64,000 bases of DNA from Aselliscus stoliczkanus (GCA_033961575.1 CM066728.1:111060852-111124851); one strand, 5' to 3'; shown: positions 46,751 through 59,452, numbered from the stretch's first letter. Numbers and translations are program-made. The notes: generated by a model from the letters alone, not told the origin.

Positions 46751-48599
46751 ATCCAGTCTCATAAGTAACTATGGTTTTTTTACATTTTAAGTGCTCTAAA
46801 TAGACCACACTTTTCTGCCAAGAACATTTTAATTTTAACAAACTTCTGACTTTTCTCAGACATTTTCCTCTGCAGAGTTCCTCCTTTCATAAACATTGGT
46901 GGTTTTTTTTTCTTCCTCAAGGCAAAAACTCAAATGACAAAGCAAAACATAAGCCTTCCAAATGCAGTAAATGACTAAATTTATCAATGTACACTCAGTT
47001 TATGTGAAGAATTAAGTTAAACCTTAATTGGTGTGTTTTGTTTATTTTTCTTGGTTTATTTGCCTCCATCCAAGGGAAATTTATCACAGAACAAAGAATG
47101 ATATCTCCAAAGCTTTATGCAGTTGAATATATTTCTTGGTGAAAACCACAGGGTGATCAAATTGGGAATCTACTCTGTTTAGGATCTAGGTTTAAATTGG
47201 AGAATTTAAATTTAAGGTCATTTTCTGTTTTCTTTTTAAGTGAGTGGTACATTAAAAAAAAAAAAAATCCTGAACTTCCAAGCTGTCACAGTCGGGGGGG
47301 GGGGGCGGGCGGCAGTTAGAAATAACATAGAAGCAGCCCAGGAAAAAAATAGCTGTTTTCTTTCTGGTATCAGAATAAAAGGGAAAGTTGTTGCAGCATT
47401 GTTGGGTGGGGTGTAGGGCATGTCCACACCGTGAACAAAGAACAAAAATGGGTGGGTGCCAATGAACTCTCTGTTAGTATATTGTAGGCAAGGGTCAGTG
47501 CGTGGGCTAACTGGTTTATCTATTACAGTCAGCCATAAAAATCTGTCTTATCCCAAGATGCTGACTTCAGGCATGCCCCTTTAATTTGATGCAGTGTAGA
47601 TACAGACACACAATGGATTCTGAGGTCCAAGCTAAATCCTTGGTATTTAACAGTGTGGTGATGGACTTTTTCATGCCAATGTTAAGGTTTTAAGGAAAGA
47701 GCTTTCCGTTTCTGAAGAAATAAGATGTTTAGTTTCAGTCTAGTGAAATATTGATAAGGTTCTGATTTGCAATGATTTCCTGTCTTTCCTGATTTTCTCT
47801 GTCTGAAGTCAGTTCACATTTCCCTGTGATTTGCACACATCCGAAGTCAGGTGAAATTAGGCCAGAGCTAGTTCACTGGTGCCCACACTGACAGTGATGT
47901 CCCCAGATAGAGGGACCTGCCATCACGCTGCTTCTTTATTTGGCCCACCATAAATATTTCATTCAGCCCTAAACGAGGCACCTACTCCATGATGACACAT
48001 AGAGTGTACTATTGTTCACAGTGCACTCAGAACCTGCAACTTTTAAACTGTCTGTAAAATAGGAATTTTGGACATTTAGGTGATCAAATTAAAAGAAAAA
48101 AAAAGATGTATCTGTGTATGTTTTCCTGAGATAAATGTTAGGTTAAAGTATATGAAATTGCCAATATTTGACCACTGTTGACATTTTTTTAAAGCAATTT
48201 CTTATAGTCCAACATAAATATTATTTCTTATAGTGTATGTGAATATAAAAGTGATGAGAAAGAATTTGTAGCAGAGTTTATAGTTTTAATGGAACAAATA
48301 AGGATATGCAACTTATTAGCAGAACTTTAATTGAGATTACTTGTTTTAATGACATTTTGCACATTTGATATTGAAATTGTACTTTTTCTTTTTCAATAGA
48401 AAGGGGTGGTAAGGAGATAGTGACCCAAAGGAAAGCATATACACTCGTAAAAACTGTAAGACCAAGGAATGATATGATTCCCCATTTTAAAATAGGCTGA
48501 AATCCTCACTGAAATGTTTATTGTATTAAAATAAAATGTGTTCATCTCTATGAAGATTTTGGTTATTTAGTGACTTGCTTTGGAAACTTCACCAAAATA
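46750..48599. other. Unique AT-rich sequence, possible conserved element at its start
   Basis: 46910-47220 is repeat-free with TTAAGTTAAACCTTAATTGG, ATTTATCACAGAACAAAG and many TAAAT/ATTTA cores. A scrap of old repeat (CATAAATATTTCATTCAGCC) lies near 47950. No exon is supported. Confidence 0.4.
47254..47311. repeat. A14 run and G12 run
   Basis: Fourteen A at 47254-47267 and, 26 bases on, twelve G followed by CGGGCGG (about 47294-47312). The G-rich part could form a G-quadruplex. The A-run may be an old retroposon tail, but no element body is visible before it. Confidence 0.85.
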
Positions 48600-48795
48600 C
48601 TAATACAAATATTTATACTTCTAATGATCACATCCAACAGTTTTTAAGCACAAAACAGGATGTGTACAATGTCATAAATATTCATTTGTTGTGCCCTGCA
48701 GTCACATTTTTATCACCGTTTTACGACTGAAAACAATCATGGCTCATTCAAGTTATGAAACCTGCCAAAATCCCACAGCTTTTTAGTGCTCCATC
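48600..48795 (+). mobile_element. MIR SINE, diverged
   Basis: CACATTTTTATCACCGTTTT followed by ACGACTGAAAACAATCATGG, AGTTATGAAACCTGCCAAAA and TCCCACAGCTTTTTAGTGC tracks MIR (attatccccattttacagatgaggaaactgaggc...gaagtgacttgcccaaggtcacacagctagtaag). Confidence 0.7.
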
Positions 48796-48815
48796 ATGGC
48801 AAACTTTGGGATTAA

Positions 48816-48817
<2 letters not shown>

Positions 48818-48861
<44 letters not shown>

Positions 48862-48872
48862 TGTGTGTGTGT
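48818..48872. repeat. (GT)n microsatellite
   Basis: About 27 GT units with one CT interruption. Confidence 0.98.
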
Positions 48873-51800
48873 AACTCCAAGTATTTTAAAATAGTATTTA
48901 TTTTGCTACAATGTGTGTAGAGGGTTCGAACTTGTGTCATTATACCTGTAAATTCCCAAGATTATCTTCACATGTGGAAAGATAAATTAGCCTAAAGAAA
49001 AAATGCTGCAAGATGGTGGAGAAGAAAGGAGGGTCTTGGAAAGAATCTTCTGGTCTATACAACCTTGTGCATAAAGAAGAGACGGGAGTAATGAGAGCCC
49101 AGTGGTGGCCATTTCCCTTCCTGTGCTCCCTAGGTCATGGGATGGGTCGCGTCAGGCCCCAGACACGGTTCTCAGCGCTGACACTGGCTGGCAGGGAGAC
49201 ACGGCACATCCTGAACCCCTCTGTGTCCCTCACGTGGTGTTACACGGTCAGATGGTCACACTGCACTCCATCATACAGCCGTTGGGTCTTGGCTCAGCGG
49301 AGAAGAGCGAAGCACATGAATTAATGGGAAAAGAAAGCAGCCAGTGGGGTGAGGCACTGGTCTGACCACCAGCTCCCCAGGAAGGAACGAGTGAATGGGG
49401 ACCGGTCCAGCTGGCCAACGCGTCAGCAGGGCCCCTGTGGTGTCCCCCTGCCGAAGAGACAAGCATCTTGATTTTTTAATAAGCACTTGTCAGTTCTCTC
49501 ATGTCTTTTTGGCAATTTGGCCATGGTCTTAGGAGAAGGCCGTTAATTACTGCATTTGCGCATTTCTGCAACTCGGGCATGAGGACACTGAGCTCGGAGG
49601 CTGTCAGGTAGAACACGAACCCCACACAACAGGACGGGATGATAAGCATGACCACTGATTAAACTGCCGTTGTTTTACTTCATCCTGACCAGACACATTC
49701 CTCTCAGGAAGCTGCCCAGTGGCAGGCTTGGGCGCTGGAAACAGCTGTGCCCACCATGGCCGACACAGGAGCTCCCTGGAGGCCGACAGCCTGAATCCTG
49801 GACCCCGTGTTGTTCATACAAGAAACTGTAGATTGGGGTTTGCCCTTTTCCTTCTAATTGTGATATTCGCGTTGCCCTCACTTGGGGAGAACCTGCTCCC
49901 AGAGCCACGGCCAGCTTACCATCGGCTTCTCCCCCCCACTCTTTCCTGTGCCCTGTGTCCCCCTGCAGTGCCCTTCCCAGCATGGAAGAGCATTGCAGAT
50001 GGCTCAGACACACAGACCTTCCATGACGGTGGGGAGGCCCAGACCCCAAAGCGGGATGCATCCCAAGCAGCCCCTGAGATGCAGCCCCTGCCCAGGCCCA
50101 GAGCAGGATGGACTTGAAGTCAATCAGAGAAGCACAGGGAGCTATGCAGAGGGAACACAGATCCGCGGGTTACCACACCTTCCAGAACAATCTCAGCAGC
50201 AGAATAGACCACAAACGGTATTCTCCCCCAAACAGTGATGTCAAAGGCTGCTTTCCACATGCTTGGGGGGTGGGGGATAGCAGGGGGCCACTTTAGAGAA
50301 TAGGAGTTAGGATGTTTCAAATACTCAGAAACTCCAAAATTATTATTCTACCCAATTTAATTCAATTGTCCTTTTCATTTTTTTCCTATTTTTCAGATTG
50401 CAATCATTATGTAGTTTTATAATTTCATTGATTTTGCTTGCAATGTTTAATTTTATTTGTGTTTTATCTTTGTTTTACATTTGTATTTTATTTATATTGG
50501 TTTATTTTTTAAATGGTCACCTATGTTACACTGTGACACATTGAAGTGTGCATGAAGCCACTTCCCAGCTGGGACTGCAGGCCCCTCGAAGGCAGCTTGT
50601 TCTACAGGACTTGCATTGCTGAGCTTCTATGTTTTTGTGGGTGAATTGACTTGACTGCCAAGTGCAGTAGAGTATATGATAACAACGTAGCCGAGGTGAC
50701 AGACAAAGCCATCAATCACATGCTGACAGAACCGAGGAGCGATCTGATGTCACAAATGACTCCACTGGCTCTTATCATCTGTTTCATGATCTGGAAGATG
50801 TGAGGGATGGTGACCAATGATTTCCTCATTTTGAGTTTGGTTTGGCATTTAAATCACATAACGTAAAAGCAAATAAAAGACCAGCAGGCTCAGGCCCATG
50901 TGTCTCCTGCACAAAGTCTGCCCTGAGCCTGTCGCCGTCTGTACAGGTAGCAGGGCCTGACTTTGCACCTGAGGCCCGTGCATTTGCACAGCTGCCCCTC
51001 CATGCCCGGCCCTCACCTGCATTGTTCTCCTCTGCTGTTTTCTAATAGCATGCGTACGCCCCATCCATATTCAGGTTAGTACTCTAAAATGAGACTATAA
51101 ATTTCAATTTGGAGAAAATAAGCCCTCATTTGGGTTCATAAGTTTCAAATAACACATTACCATTGGCTACATCAAGTTTGCATTTCTAATGTTATTTTAT
51201 GCATTTGACAATAGATGTTCCATTCTGCTCGAGAGAGGAGAGCAAGTGCATATGAAATGCAACTTCGCTTAAAAGGTAGGAATTTATTAGAGCTGTCAGT
51301 CAGCCCTGACAAGAGAGTGAAATTATTTCTGAGGGTATTTGAGACATCTGTGTACACGCCATTGTCCGCAGGTTCTGAAGTCGCAGAATCCTATCTCCAA
51401 AACCTCTTCCAAATGTCGTCGCCACATTTTAAGGGCCTGAGGAAGAAAGCACAATGTTAAATGCGTTGTGAGAGTCGGTCCGTGCCAGTCTCCAAGTGGA
51501 GGGAGAGCTATCAAGGGCAGCGTTGGGTGCCCTGAGTAGAGCCAACCCAGGAGCTCCGCCTTGCTCTCCGCAGCACCCACGCCGTTGCTTCCCACATAGC
51601 CGGTGAAGTTGCCTCTACATGCTGCCGAGGCAGGGCAATTGTCCTATGGACCCGTCTTTTGCCTTCATATCAGGATTGACTGTGGGACTGATTCCAATAA
51701 TTATTTGGTCCTTTACTGAATTGTAAAATGCAGACATTTTAATGAAAAGGTGTCATATATAATCTTGAAGAGCTGCCACTCAGACCTAAGTCTGGGTAAA

Positions 51801-52199
51801 TACTCTACGGTAATTTTTCTCTTGCTCTCAAAATAGCCACCCTAAAAAGCTGAAAAGTAATAATACAATATTTTAAAAGCAAATCAGCACATTTGTATGC
51901 GTGAGTGGTTTGTGACTGAGGTATTTTCATGGGAAGGTCTCCGTATTTTGTCTACATGTCTTTCGATGTCATGAACCTTTGCTTTGCAAAGTCATTGTAA
52001 AACATCGGTTGATAGGTTAAGAATGTCATCATTGTATGTTTGCTTCCCTGTCATATTTGAAAGTGAGACAGGGCACGATTTTGAGGCCAAGAACCACCAC
52101 ACATTCGAAATTTGAGAACCATTCTTTTCACAAGTGCCAGCCAGAGGTATTTACTTGACTTATCAGAAAGTGAAATTGCAAGCAAGTTGAGCATTGTGA
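48873..52199. other. Unique non-coding sequence
   Basis: Frames of 100-130 codons at 49013-49324, 49675-50061 and 49719-50117 overlap on both strands and none is recognisable. GGACTGCAGGCCCCTCGAAG and GCAGCTTGTTCTACAGGACT near 50572-50612 faintly resemble the 3' end of an old L2/MIR-type repeat. 50380-50520 is very AT-rich. No gene is supported. Confidence 0.45.
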
Positions 52200-52665
52200 T
52201 CAAAGACTGGGATGGACTGACTTCACAATGGCTGTATTTTCACTCCCTCTGTGCCCATCATCTTTACCACGTGACCTGGCTGCCATTTCATTCAAAGGTG
52301 GTGCTGGAGTTCCCCTCCCTTGGAGTCAGGCTGACCTCATGACCTGCTTTGGCCAACAGAATGTGGGGAGGTGATGTTCTGTGGGCTGTGAGGCTCAGAC
52401 AGCTGTGCACTCTCTCTCTTTCCTGGCGCCCAATAGCACTGACATAAAGTAAGCCCAAGCTAACCTGATGGAGATAAGAGAGAACCTAGAGAGAAGCCCA
52501 CCATCCCAGCCTCCCCATCAAAGCCTCCTGGATGGGCCACCCCCCACCCCCACCTACCAACAGTTGATTACAGAGACATGCCTTCAGTTATAAATGCCTG
52601 TTGTTTAAAGTCCCTGAGTTTGCGGATGCTTATTACACTGCAGCTAACTGATACCTTAGTTCCAG
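52200..52665 (+). mobile_element. Probable MaLR/MLT1-like solo LTR remnant
   Basis: The order GACCTGCTTTGGCCAACAGA, AAGTAAGCCCAAGCTAACCT, AGTCCCTGAGTTTGCGGATG and CTTATTACACTGCAGCTAAC ending TGATACC is the layout I associate with old mammalian LTR-type repeats (gacttgctttggccaatag...taagccactgagtttgtgg...ttgttatgcagcaatagctaactgatac). No internal retroviral genes are present. The family assignment is tentative. Confidence 0.5.
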
Positions 52666-52669
52666 TGTC

Positions 52670-52835
52670 ATTATAGTTACAATTTATTAAGATCACACTG
52701 GATGATTTTTTTATGCATTCATAGTTTTCATTAATTCCTATGAAGTCCTTAAAGGAAGATAATGCCATCCCCATTTTAAAGATGAAGAGACTGAAGCGAA
52801 TGTTTGAACCTAGATCTGCGTTGTTGCAAAGTTTC
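52670..52835 (+). mobile_element. MIR SINE
   Basis: ATTCCTATGAAGTCCTTAAA, GATAATGCCATCCCCATTTT, AAAGATGAAGAGACTGAAGC and TTTGAACCTAGATCTG follow the MIR order closely. The A/T-rich 5' part is diverged. Confidence 0.78.
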
Positions 52836-53449
52836 GGTAACTCAATTTCCTCTTTCTACCAAGTAGCATGGCCCCTCTAAGAACTGGGGTACACCTCATT
52901 ACTTTCACTGAAATGCCATATGGTAGCATGACCCTGCCTGAACATGTCAGTCTGTGCTCAGGCGCGGAGGTGTCCTCAGCATCGTTTCTCCTCTTGGCTC
53001 CAGGTGGCTCTGGGCTTCCTCCTCCTCCTAGTGGCAACAGGTAGATGCAGACGCCAGGCTAGCAGCAGAGAAATGCAGCTGCCTCTTCTCCATCCCTTCA
53101 GAGCGCTGCAGGAGACTGGCTGGCTGATGTGACTCAAGGCGTCAGGATTGGCCTTGAACCTATCGCAGAGCATGGAACCCTTGACCTTCGCATGTCCTCT
53201 GTTAAGGACCATCATTTTGTAGGTGAGGATAGTGGGAGAGGAGAAGTGATATCATTGTATGATTTCCTACTGCTAATAGGTCACTGCTCCAGCAGGAGAA
53301 CCCATTTTGATGGGCTCCCAACCACACCGGCTTGCCATCAACTTAGGGCCTTTCCTGAAGGAAAACGTGGAGTGTCTCTTTGTACATTTCCCCAACAGCA
53401 TGTGTAGGCCTTCCTTTGACATTGGTGCATGGGGTGAGACATACCTGAT

Positions 53450-53722
53450 GCCACACACACATGCACACTCACACACTCACACACATGCACATGCAGATAC
53501 ACACATGCAAACGCAGACACACTCACACGTGCACACACACGCACACACACGCATGCACATGCACTCACATGTGCGTGTGCACAGACATGCACACACAAGC
53601 ATGCACATGCACACATACATGCATGCACACACATGCACACACACGCACACTCACACACTCACACATATTCATGCACACACACACACATACACATGTGTGT
53701 GTGCACACACTCACACATGCCT
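53450..53722. repeat. CA-rich minisatellite (ACACATGC-type)
   Basis: Blocks of CACACA mixed with CATGCACA and CACTCACA, ending with ACACATGTGTGTGTGCACAC, a self-complementary stretch near 53688-53710. It is the reverse-complement motif class of the GT array at 6.9 kb. Long frames on both strands encode His/Thr or Cys/Val runs and are artefacts. Confidence 0.93.
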
Positions 53723-54939
53723 TCACAGAGGACGGAGCCTGGGCAAAATCTTCTCCTGCTTCACTCTTAGATAAAAACGTCTTTTTACATACGTACGCAT
53801 CCTTATGGCTATCCTGTCCTTAGAAATTTCAAGATTAAATTAGTTTAAATAAATAAGGTTTTCAAAAAACACAACTATTTCTTAAGACAAAAAACTCATG
53901 CCTGTTCTCAGACGCCCTGTGGACAGGTGCTGCAGCCTCATCTGTGCAAATCTGTACATTGGCTCATCACGTGCCTGCGTGTTTTCAGTCTGCACTCTGT
54001 GTGCCTGTTTCTTCACACCAAGGAAGATGAAAGATGAATGTTGAAACCCTTGTTTTATCACTTTTTAAAATAAAGAGCCTTGCACAGAAAAACATTAATA
54101 TGAATCACAAGGCATCCAGTATAAAAATAAAGGAGTGTTTTCCACAGCTCATGACTCGATATTATAGTGGGAGAGTTTCTTTCACTAGTAGAAACCTCTA
54201 TTATCATATTCTCTCAAGAGTAGCTCTAATGGTCTGAATCCAGAATTTACTTTCAAATGACAGGAACAAATTGGCTTAATAGTCAACCATTTGTTGCCAA
54301 ACGCATTGACAAAATATTGGGCCCTGCGAGGACCCCACATTCGCTGACGGAAAGCCTAGCTTATTTTCCAGCTGCTGCAACAAACCCATTCGATGAGCGA
54401 GACCTGGACAGAGCCAATGGCACACAGCATTCCTCTGTGTGGTTCTGGGGTGGGAGGGGAGCTCTCTGCACCCCATTCCCTCCCTCTCTACTTTCTTGTG
54501 TCTGCAGATGGGGACGCTGTGCCCATGTCCACCTGCACCCTCACCTTCAAGCTGGTCTTTATTAACTTAATAGATTGCTCATTTTTGCTGAGATGACATA
54601 CTCTTACCCCGGGGATACGAGCATGTGGAGAGCTGTCAGGATTTTAAGCAAAAATGTGCTGTTCAGATAACAGGCCAGTGCTGAATGGTGGAGCGGGGAC
54701 CTTCAGATCCGTGGGCTCCTGGGTGTCCCCAGGAGCAGGGCTCCCTATGCAGAGGGGCGTGCCTTCCAGAATGATGCTCGCTGTGGTTACAGCTTCCACG
54801 TCAGTGCTGGTGGGTTTCTCACAACCCAACCTCTACAGAAAGCTGTTTCCATTAGGTTTCCTGACTTTCAGTGGCGCTCTTCTTTGTTCAAATACCGTCG
54901 AATTTTAAATTATGCTAAACATGCATGGAAGGAGGGTGT
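53723..54939. other. Unique non-coding sequence
   Basis: No gene or named repeat recognised. 54030-54260 is AT-rich and repeat-free. Confidence 0.5.
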
Positions 54940-55025
54940 ACTCCCAACCCTCCCTTACAGACACAAAGGGGTCCAGGGTCAGGGGCCTTGTCCAAGGTCA
55001 CCGGGCTGCGTAGCATGGAGGCCTA
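54940..55025 (+). mobile_element. MIR SINE fragment
   Basis: CCTTACAGACACAAAGGGGT and GGGCCTTGTCCAAGGTCACC match MIR 'ttacagatgaggaaactgag...gacttgcccaaggtcacacagc'. Confidence 0.55.
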
Positions 55026-56004
55026 GGGACCCTGCACAGCGATAGCCCCTCATGCTGGCACTGGCTCCAGGGGCCTCCAGCGCTCCAGCCTTCCAGGCAC
55101 AAGGTTGAGAACCGTCTGAGCCCTGCGGACCCCAGCCTTTGTTCTACAAAACCAGAGACGATGTTACATGGTCCTTCAGAAGAAGGCAAATGGAGAGCTT
55201 GGAAACTTTCATGAAAACCATGAAAAATACATTTACGTTTAGAGTGCTTGGTGTTTGAACCCTTGACGAAGATCCTCGATGTCCCGATAACTTTCTGTCC
55301 GTGGTCTGGCACAGGAAGAAAGTGCAGCCCAGGTGGAAGAATGGTGGCATGGAGAGAAAGCCCGGCTCTCGCTCATGCCCTGCCAAGTTGTCTCATGAAG
55401 CTACAGATGAAAGATTAAACGAGAACACAGGTTTCAGATAGACATACACAAAGATACTGAAAATTTTTATGATACATGTCCTTATTTTCTTTAAAGATGT
55501 GACAGTATTTGCAAACAAAAGGTGACACTCATAATAAGATGTTTAAGTGGAAATTTTAAAATGACTGTAAAACACAAAAAGGGAGAAAAAAACCAGTATT
55601 AAAAATACCTGTTGTAGTTTAGTTACAGTGAATTTAATTCTACATTTTCTGGCAACAATGGCATTAGAGGAAATGTACTCTGACTTCCCATTGTCTGATA
55701 GAAGGCAGCACAGTGCCTGTCTGTTCATCATGGGAGATTTGTAGAAGTTTTATTCTGAAAGGAAGTCATCACTTGATTCCTTAGATGAAGGCCCTATGCC
55801 ACATAACGGCCAGTGTCTTCCCCCATGGATTTCCAGAAGGTTCGGCCACCCTTCTGCATGAGTTCCTGCCTCAGCTGCGGGGCTGTCCCCCGCACTCCCT
55901 CTGAGACCCTTGCAAAGGCCAACCTGGCTGGGCTGCGTATGTGCTGCATTGGAGGAAACTTCTGGCAACAGCAACCCTTGCACGCCCTCTCCCACACCCC
56001 GGTG
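55026..56004. other. Unique non-coding sequence
   Basis: No gene or named repeat recognised. Confidence 0.5.
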
Positions 56005-56440
56005 ACGTGGGATTTAACCTGTCAACCTGACGAGGCCATGAGTACCCAGACATCTGGTCTAACATAATTCTGGCTTTGTCTGTGAAAGTGTTAGGATGAG
56101 AGTAACATTTGAATCGAAAGACCAAGTGTAGCACATTGCCCTTCCCACGATGTGGGTGGAGCCTGATCCAATCCATGGAAGGCCTGAGTGGACCAGAAAG
56201 ACCAACCGTCCCTCGGCTGCAGGGGAGCTCGCGTCCCTGACTGCCTGCTGGGACATCAGCCCCTCCCCTCCTCCAGACCGGATCTACACCGTGGGCTGTC
56301 CTGGGTCTCAAGCTAGCTGACACCTTGCAAATCTTGGGATGTGCCAGCTCCATCATCACGGAGCCAACTCTTCGTCATAACTCCCTTTCTCTCCGTAGAT
56401 ACACTTGCTATTGGTTCGGTTTCCCTGGAGGACCCGAATG
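56005..56440 (+). mobile_element. Old interspersed repeat, copy B (family not named)
   Basis: Contains GATTTAACCTGTCAACCTGA, CCAGACATCTGGTCTAACAT, GTTAGGATGAGAGTAACATT, GCACATTGCCCTTCCCACGA, CCTGATCCAATCCATGGAAG and GGTTCGGTTTCCCTGGAGGA. This is the opposite orientation of the repeat at 5030-5510: the complement of its last 20 bases gives the 'tccagagaaacagaacc' type start seen there. Confidence 0.75.
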
Positions 56441-59307
56441 CACCCTTCTCGTGGAGGGCACACCAAGGAAACTGCTCAGTGTCACCCATCTCTTTCCTTC
56501 CGAGACCAGGGGAGGTTTGTCTCCACTGAGAGAGTAAGAGGGCCGGGGCCAAGCCAGGAAAAACTAACCAAGGCCACACAGCCTTCCTTTGGGGGACGTG
56601 CCCTGTTCTCTTCTGCCTGTGGAACCGTCTCCCGCCTCAGCCTTATTTTCCCTTTGCTCCCTGGTGCCTCTTCCCCACCTTCTAAATAGGAGTTTAAATA
56701 AAGCTTCCACTTTCCTTACAAGGTGTGAGTTTATTCTTACTCTATAGACATTATTAAATCTTGGTCACAGATATCACAGAGCTCCCAGGCAATTCTGGGA
56801 AAGCTGTGCTATAAAGAGTAATAAACTTTGAATTCCAGCCCTTCATGCAGCATTTTGCAAAAAGAACTCCTTCTCCATCATGGTGCTTAGAAACACCCTG
56901 GGCAGGCCCTCCGAGCCATTCCTTTCTCAGCGACTCTCTCTATCAGGACTGTCAAGGTGCCTCCAGCAAGGGCAGAAACAAAGGGAAACGAGGAAAAATA
57001 GGTCAATTGGATTGTCCCCAGGCAACGACACCCTTTGTGTTCCCTGGCTCCGACTATGTGCTTCAGTATGTCTGAATCGGACCTGACATGTCTTTTCAAG
57101 TCGTTGTGATTTGGTCTTGATTCTGCAGAAAAGGTCAATGCACCATGAGAAATTCTGAAAGAGTGAAGCCTGGCCAGCCTCTGTCCCAAGGAAGCAGCCA
57201 TGGACAAAAGGTGGCAGGCACTGCCAACCCGCCCCAACCGTGCGACTGCCGTGCTGTGCCTTTGAACTCCGCCCAGCGTGGCCTTTTGTCTCAGCATCAA
57301 GCAGGTGTTTTGCTGTGGCCAGAAACACAGACTGTGTGGAGCCTCTCAAGTATGCGGCTGTGCAAATGAACGTCACAAACACACTGTCCTCGGGGGGTCA
57401 GCTGACAGTGCAGCCTGCCCCAGCTGCACCAGTGTGGCTCAGGGACACGTGGCACATGAGAGCTCTGATTCCTGTAACTCACACCTTTTAATTGATATAT
57501 TCTGCCCACTGCTGACGTCCTCTGCTTTTCATACCATAGTTTGACTGTTCGCAGGACAAATGCATTGAGGCTGGACAAGGAACACAAAACCAAGGATGAC
57601 ATGTAGCCACCACGGGTGTGCAGTCGTGGCTTCCTCTTCGATTTTGGGCTGACTAGATGGGAGACATGGTCACCTGCAAACTGAAAACCAGGGAAGATGC
57701 TGGTTTAATCATGGGACTAGTGTGGCGATAACCCCTGTGTGTAATAGAAATGCACAATCCACAGACTACTAAATTCTGGCTGGAGACATTTGTGTTTTAA
57801 ATCACCAATTATATTTTCACTGGAAATTTGAGGAGCTATGCTTGTGGCTTGAAAGGAAAGTGGGTCACTTGGAAGTCCTTCACGTAGAGGTGGTGTGGTG
57901 ACAAAAGGTAGGAGAGCATGAGATCCCAAGGGACACGTGGCGAAGAGAGGAGAAGAGAGTCAAAAACGGGATTGACTGGGGTGGGGAGGAAGGAGATGGC
58001 GCAGGGGTTAAAAGAGCTGCCTCAGAGGCAGGAGACAGGGGCAGGGACATTTCACAGGGCTGGGCAGGGCTGCCCCACGGCTGGCCACCGTGTAGAAATG
58101 AAGGGACAAAGCCCTCTGTGAACACCCCTAATCTGAAAACATAGCAGGGCATTGGGCTGTCCTGGTCACTCCATTACAGAAGCTCAGGTTAGAAGATGAG
58201 GGGACAACCTCTGTGAAGAAGGCCGTGGATTGTCACCCTGGGATGCTCTGAGCAAGTGACTCCTGAAGGATGAGGGTGGAAAGCACCATCAGGGGTACCC
58301 ACTGGGGGGTATTTCAGATTGTTCTCTCCCAGATGTACCAGACCAGAGGAGGCCATGCTGTATACAGAGGGGGATGGAGTCAGAGGGAGAGAGAGCCACT
58401 TGGTACAGGGGGCAGGAGTGAAGGTCGCCAAGGGGTCGGGGGCAGGGCTCTACCCAGAGCAAGGCCAGGTATTCCTCCAAGAGACCAGTGGTTGGGGTTT
58501 GCTCCTCTGGACTGTGAGCTCTCTGAGGCCCATCTGGGGACTAATGTAAAAGACCACAGATTCGAAGAAAAATGAAGTGAAAAACAAGAATAAAGTCCTA
58601 GAGCAGGTTGGAGTCTAAGAACATTTCGAATACCTTCTCTTGTCCAACAGTCAATAGGCAGCCTCTGGAAAGTGAAGACATTCCCACATCCGCGGTTTTT
58701 CTTCATGGTGTCTTGTAAAGAAGGTGGGAAAATATGAGGTTATGTCAACAGAGAAGGATTTCAGGTCTAAGGGTTTTGCAGGCAAAGCAATTCCAGTAAC
58801 ATCCAGGCTGGTGGAAGGAAAGGTGTGTGGGGCATTCACTCATGGCTGACTAACGGCTGGGCCATGCCGATGCTGTGAGGACAGCAGAGATGGAGGCGCT
58901 CTCCCTTCTACGGACTCCTCCCTTGAAAGGATGAAAGTAAATCTCCATGAAGCAACCCAAGTAGCAAAGCAAATTCTTACTGCTATGTCCCACCTGAGCT
59001 CTAAGCTTGGAGAGAGGTGCTATGTAGCGAGTGGAGGGAGGCAATGAGATGAGGCTGCCATGAGGATGGACGCTCAGCGTATCTAGAGGGAGGCCCTGGA
59101 GGATGAATATGAGGGAATGACTGGGGTTTCTGGGGCACAGGCACGGCATGCACGTAAGAGCAACACTGACAGCTAGGAGGGAAGGACTGCCTCAGGTGGG
59201 TAGGAAGGGTGGGCCAGCGGTGGGTCTTGACTTTGGAAGTCTAAGACCAACCCAGGTCTTGATCCTGGTTGACTTAAAAATCATTCACTTTAAAAATAAA
59301 TAAATAT
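56441..59307. other. Unique, moderately GC-rich non-coding sequence
   Basis: Several frames of 100-150 codons occur (56927-57382 minus, 56887-57300 minus, 57240-57544 plus, 58270-58575 plus) but they overlap each other on opposite strands and none resembles a known protein. AATAAA at about 56696-56702 is followed by no clear GT-rich element. No named repeat. Confidence 0.45.
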
Positions 59308-59428
59308 GGGCCGGCCGAGAGGAGTGGTGATTAAGCGCTGGCTTGGGATGCCAGCAGCGCCTGTTCGGATCCCACATATGAAGGCCAGTGACACTGCCCT
59401 CAAAAAAAATAAAAAATAAAAATAAAAC
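59308..59428 (+). mobile_element. tRNA-derived SINE (type 2), copy 3
   Basis: Starts GGGCCGGCCGAGAGGAGTGG, has the hairpin CTGGC-TTGGGAT-GCCAG, B box TGTTCGGATCCC, then GAAGGCCAGTGACACTGCCC and an A-rich tail of AAAAT units. Compared with copy 2 it has several changes, including loss of CpGs. The flanks are AT-rich (AAATAAATAAA on both sides), so a duplication is likely but cannot be bounded. Confidence 0.93.

Positions 59429-59452
<24 letters not shown>
59429..59452. repeat. (AT)n microsatellite in SINE tail
   Basis: About 12 AT units directly follow the A-rich tail of the SINE, then AAATAAATAAAC. Confidence 0.95.

Noticed and set aside
49675..50117. Overlapping 128- and 132-codon frames as a gene pair
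   Set aside because: Opposite-strand frames in GC-rich unique DNA with no homology or promoter evidence.
6895..53722. GT array at 6.9 kb and CA array at 53.5 kb as a functional inverted pair
   Set aside because: Both are simple-sequence arrays; complementarity is generic to GT/CA repeats.
53307..53823. A 155-codon plus-strand frame over the CA array
   Set aside because: More than half of it is low-complexity His/Thr from the microsatellite; the rest is unrecognisable.
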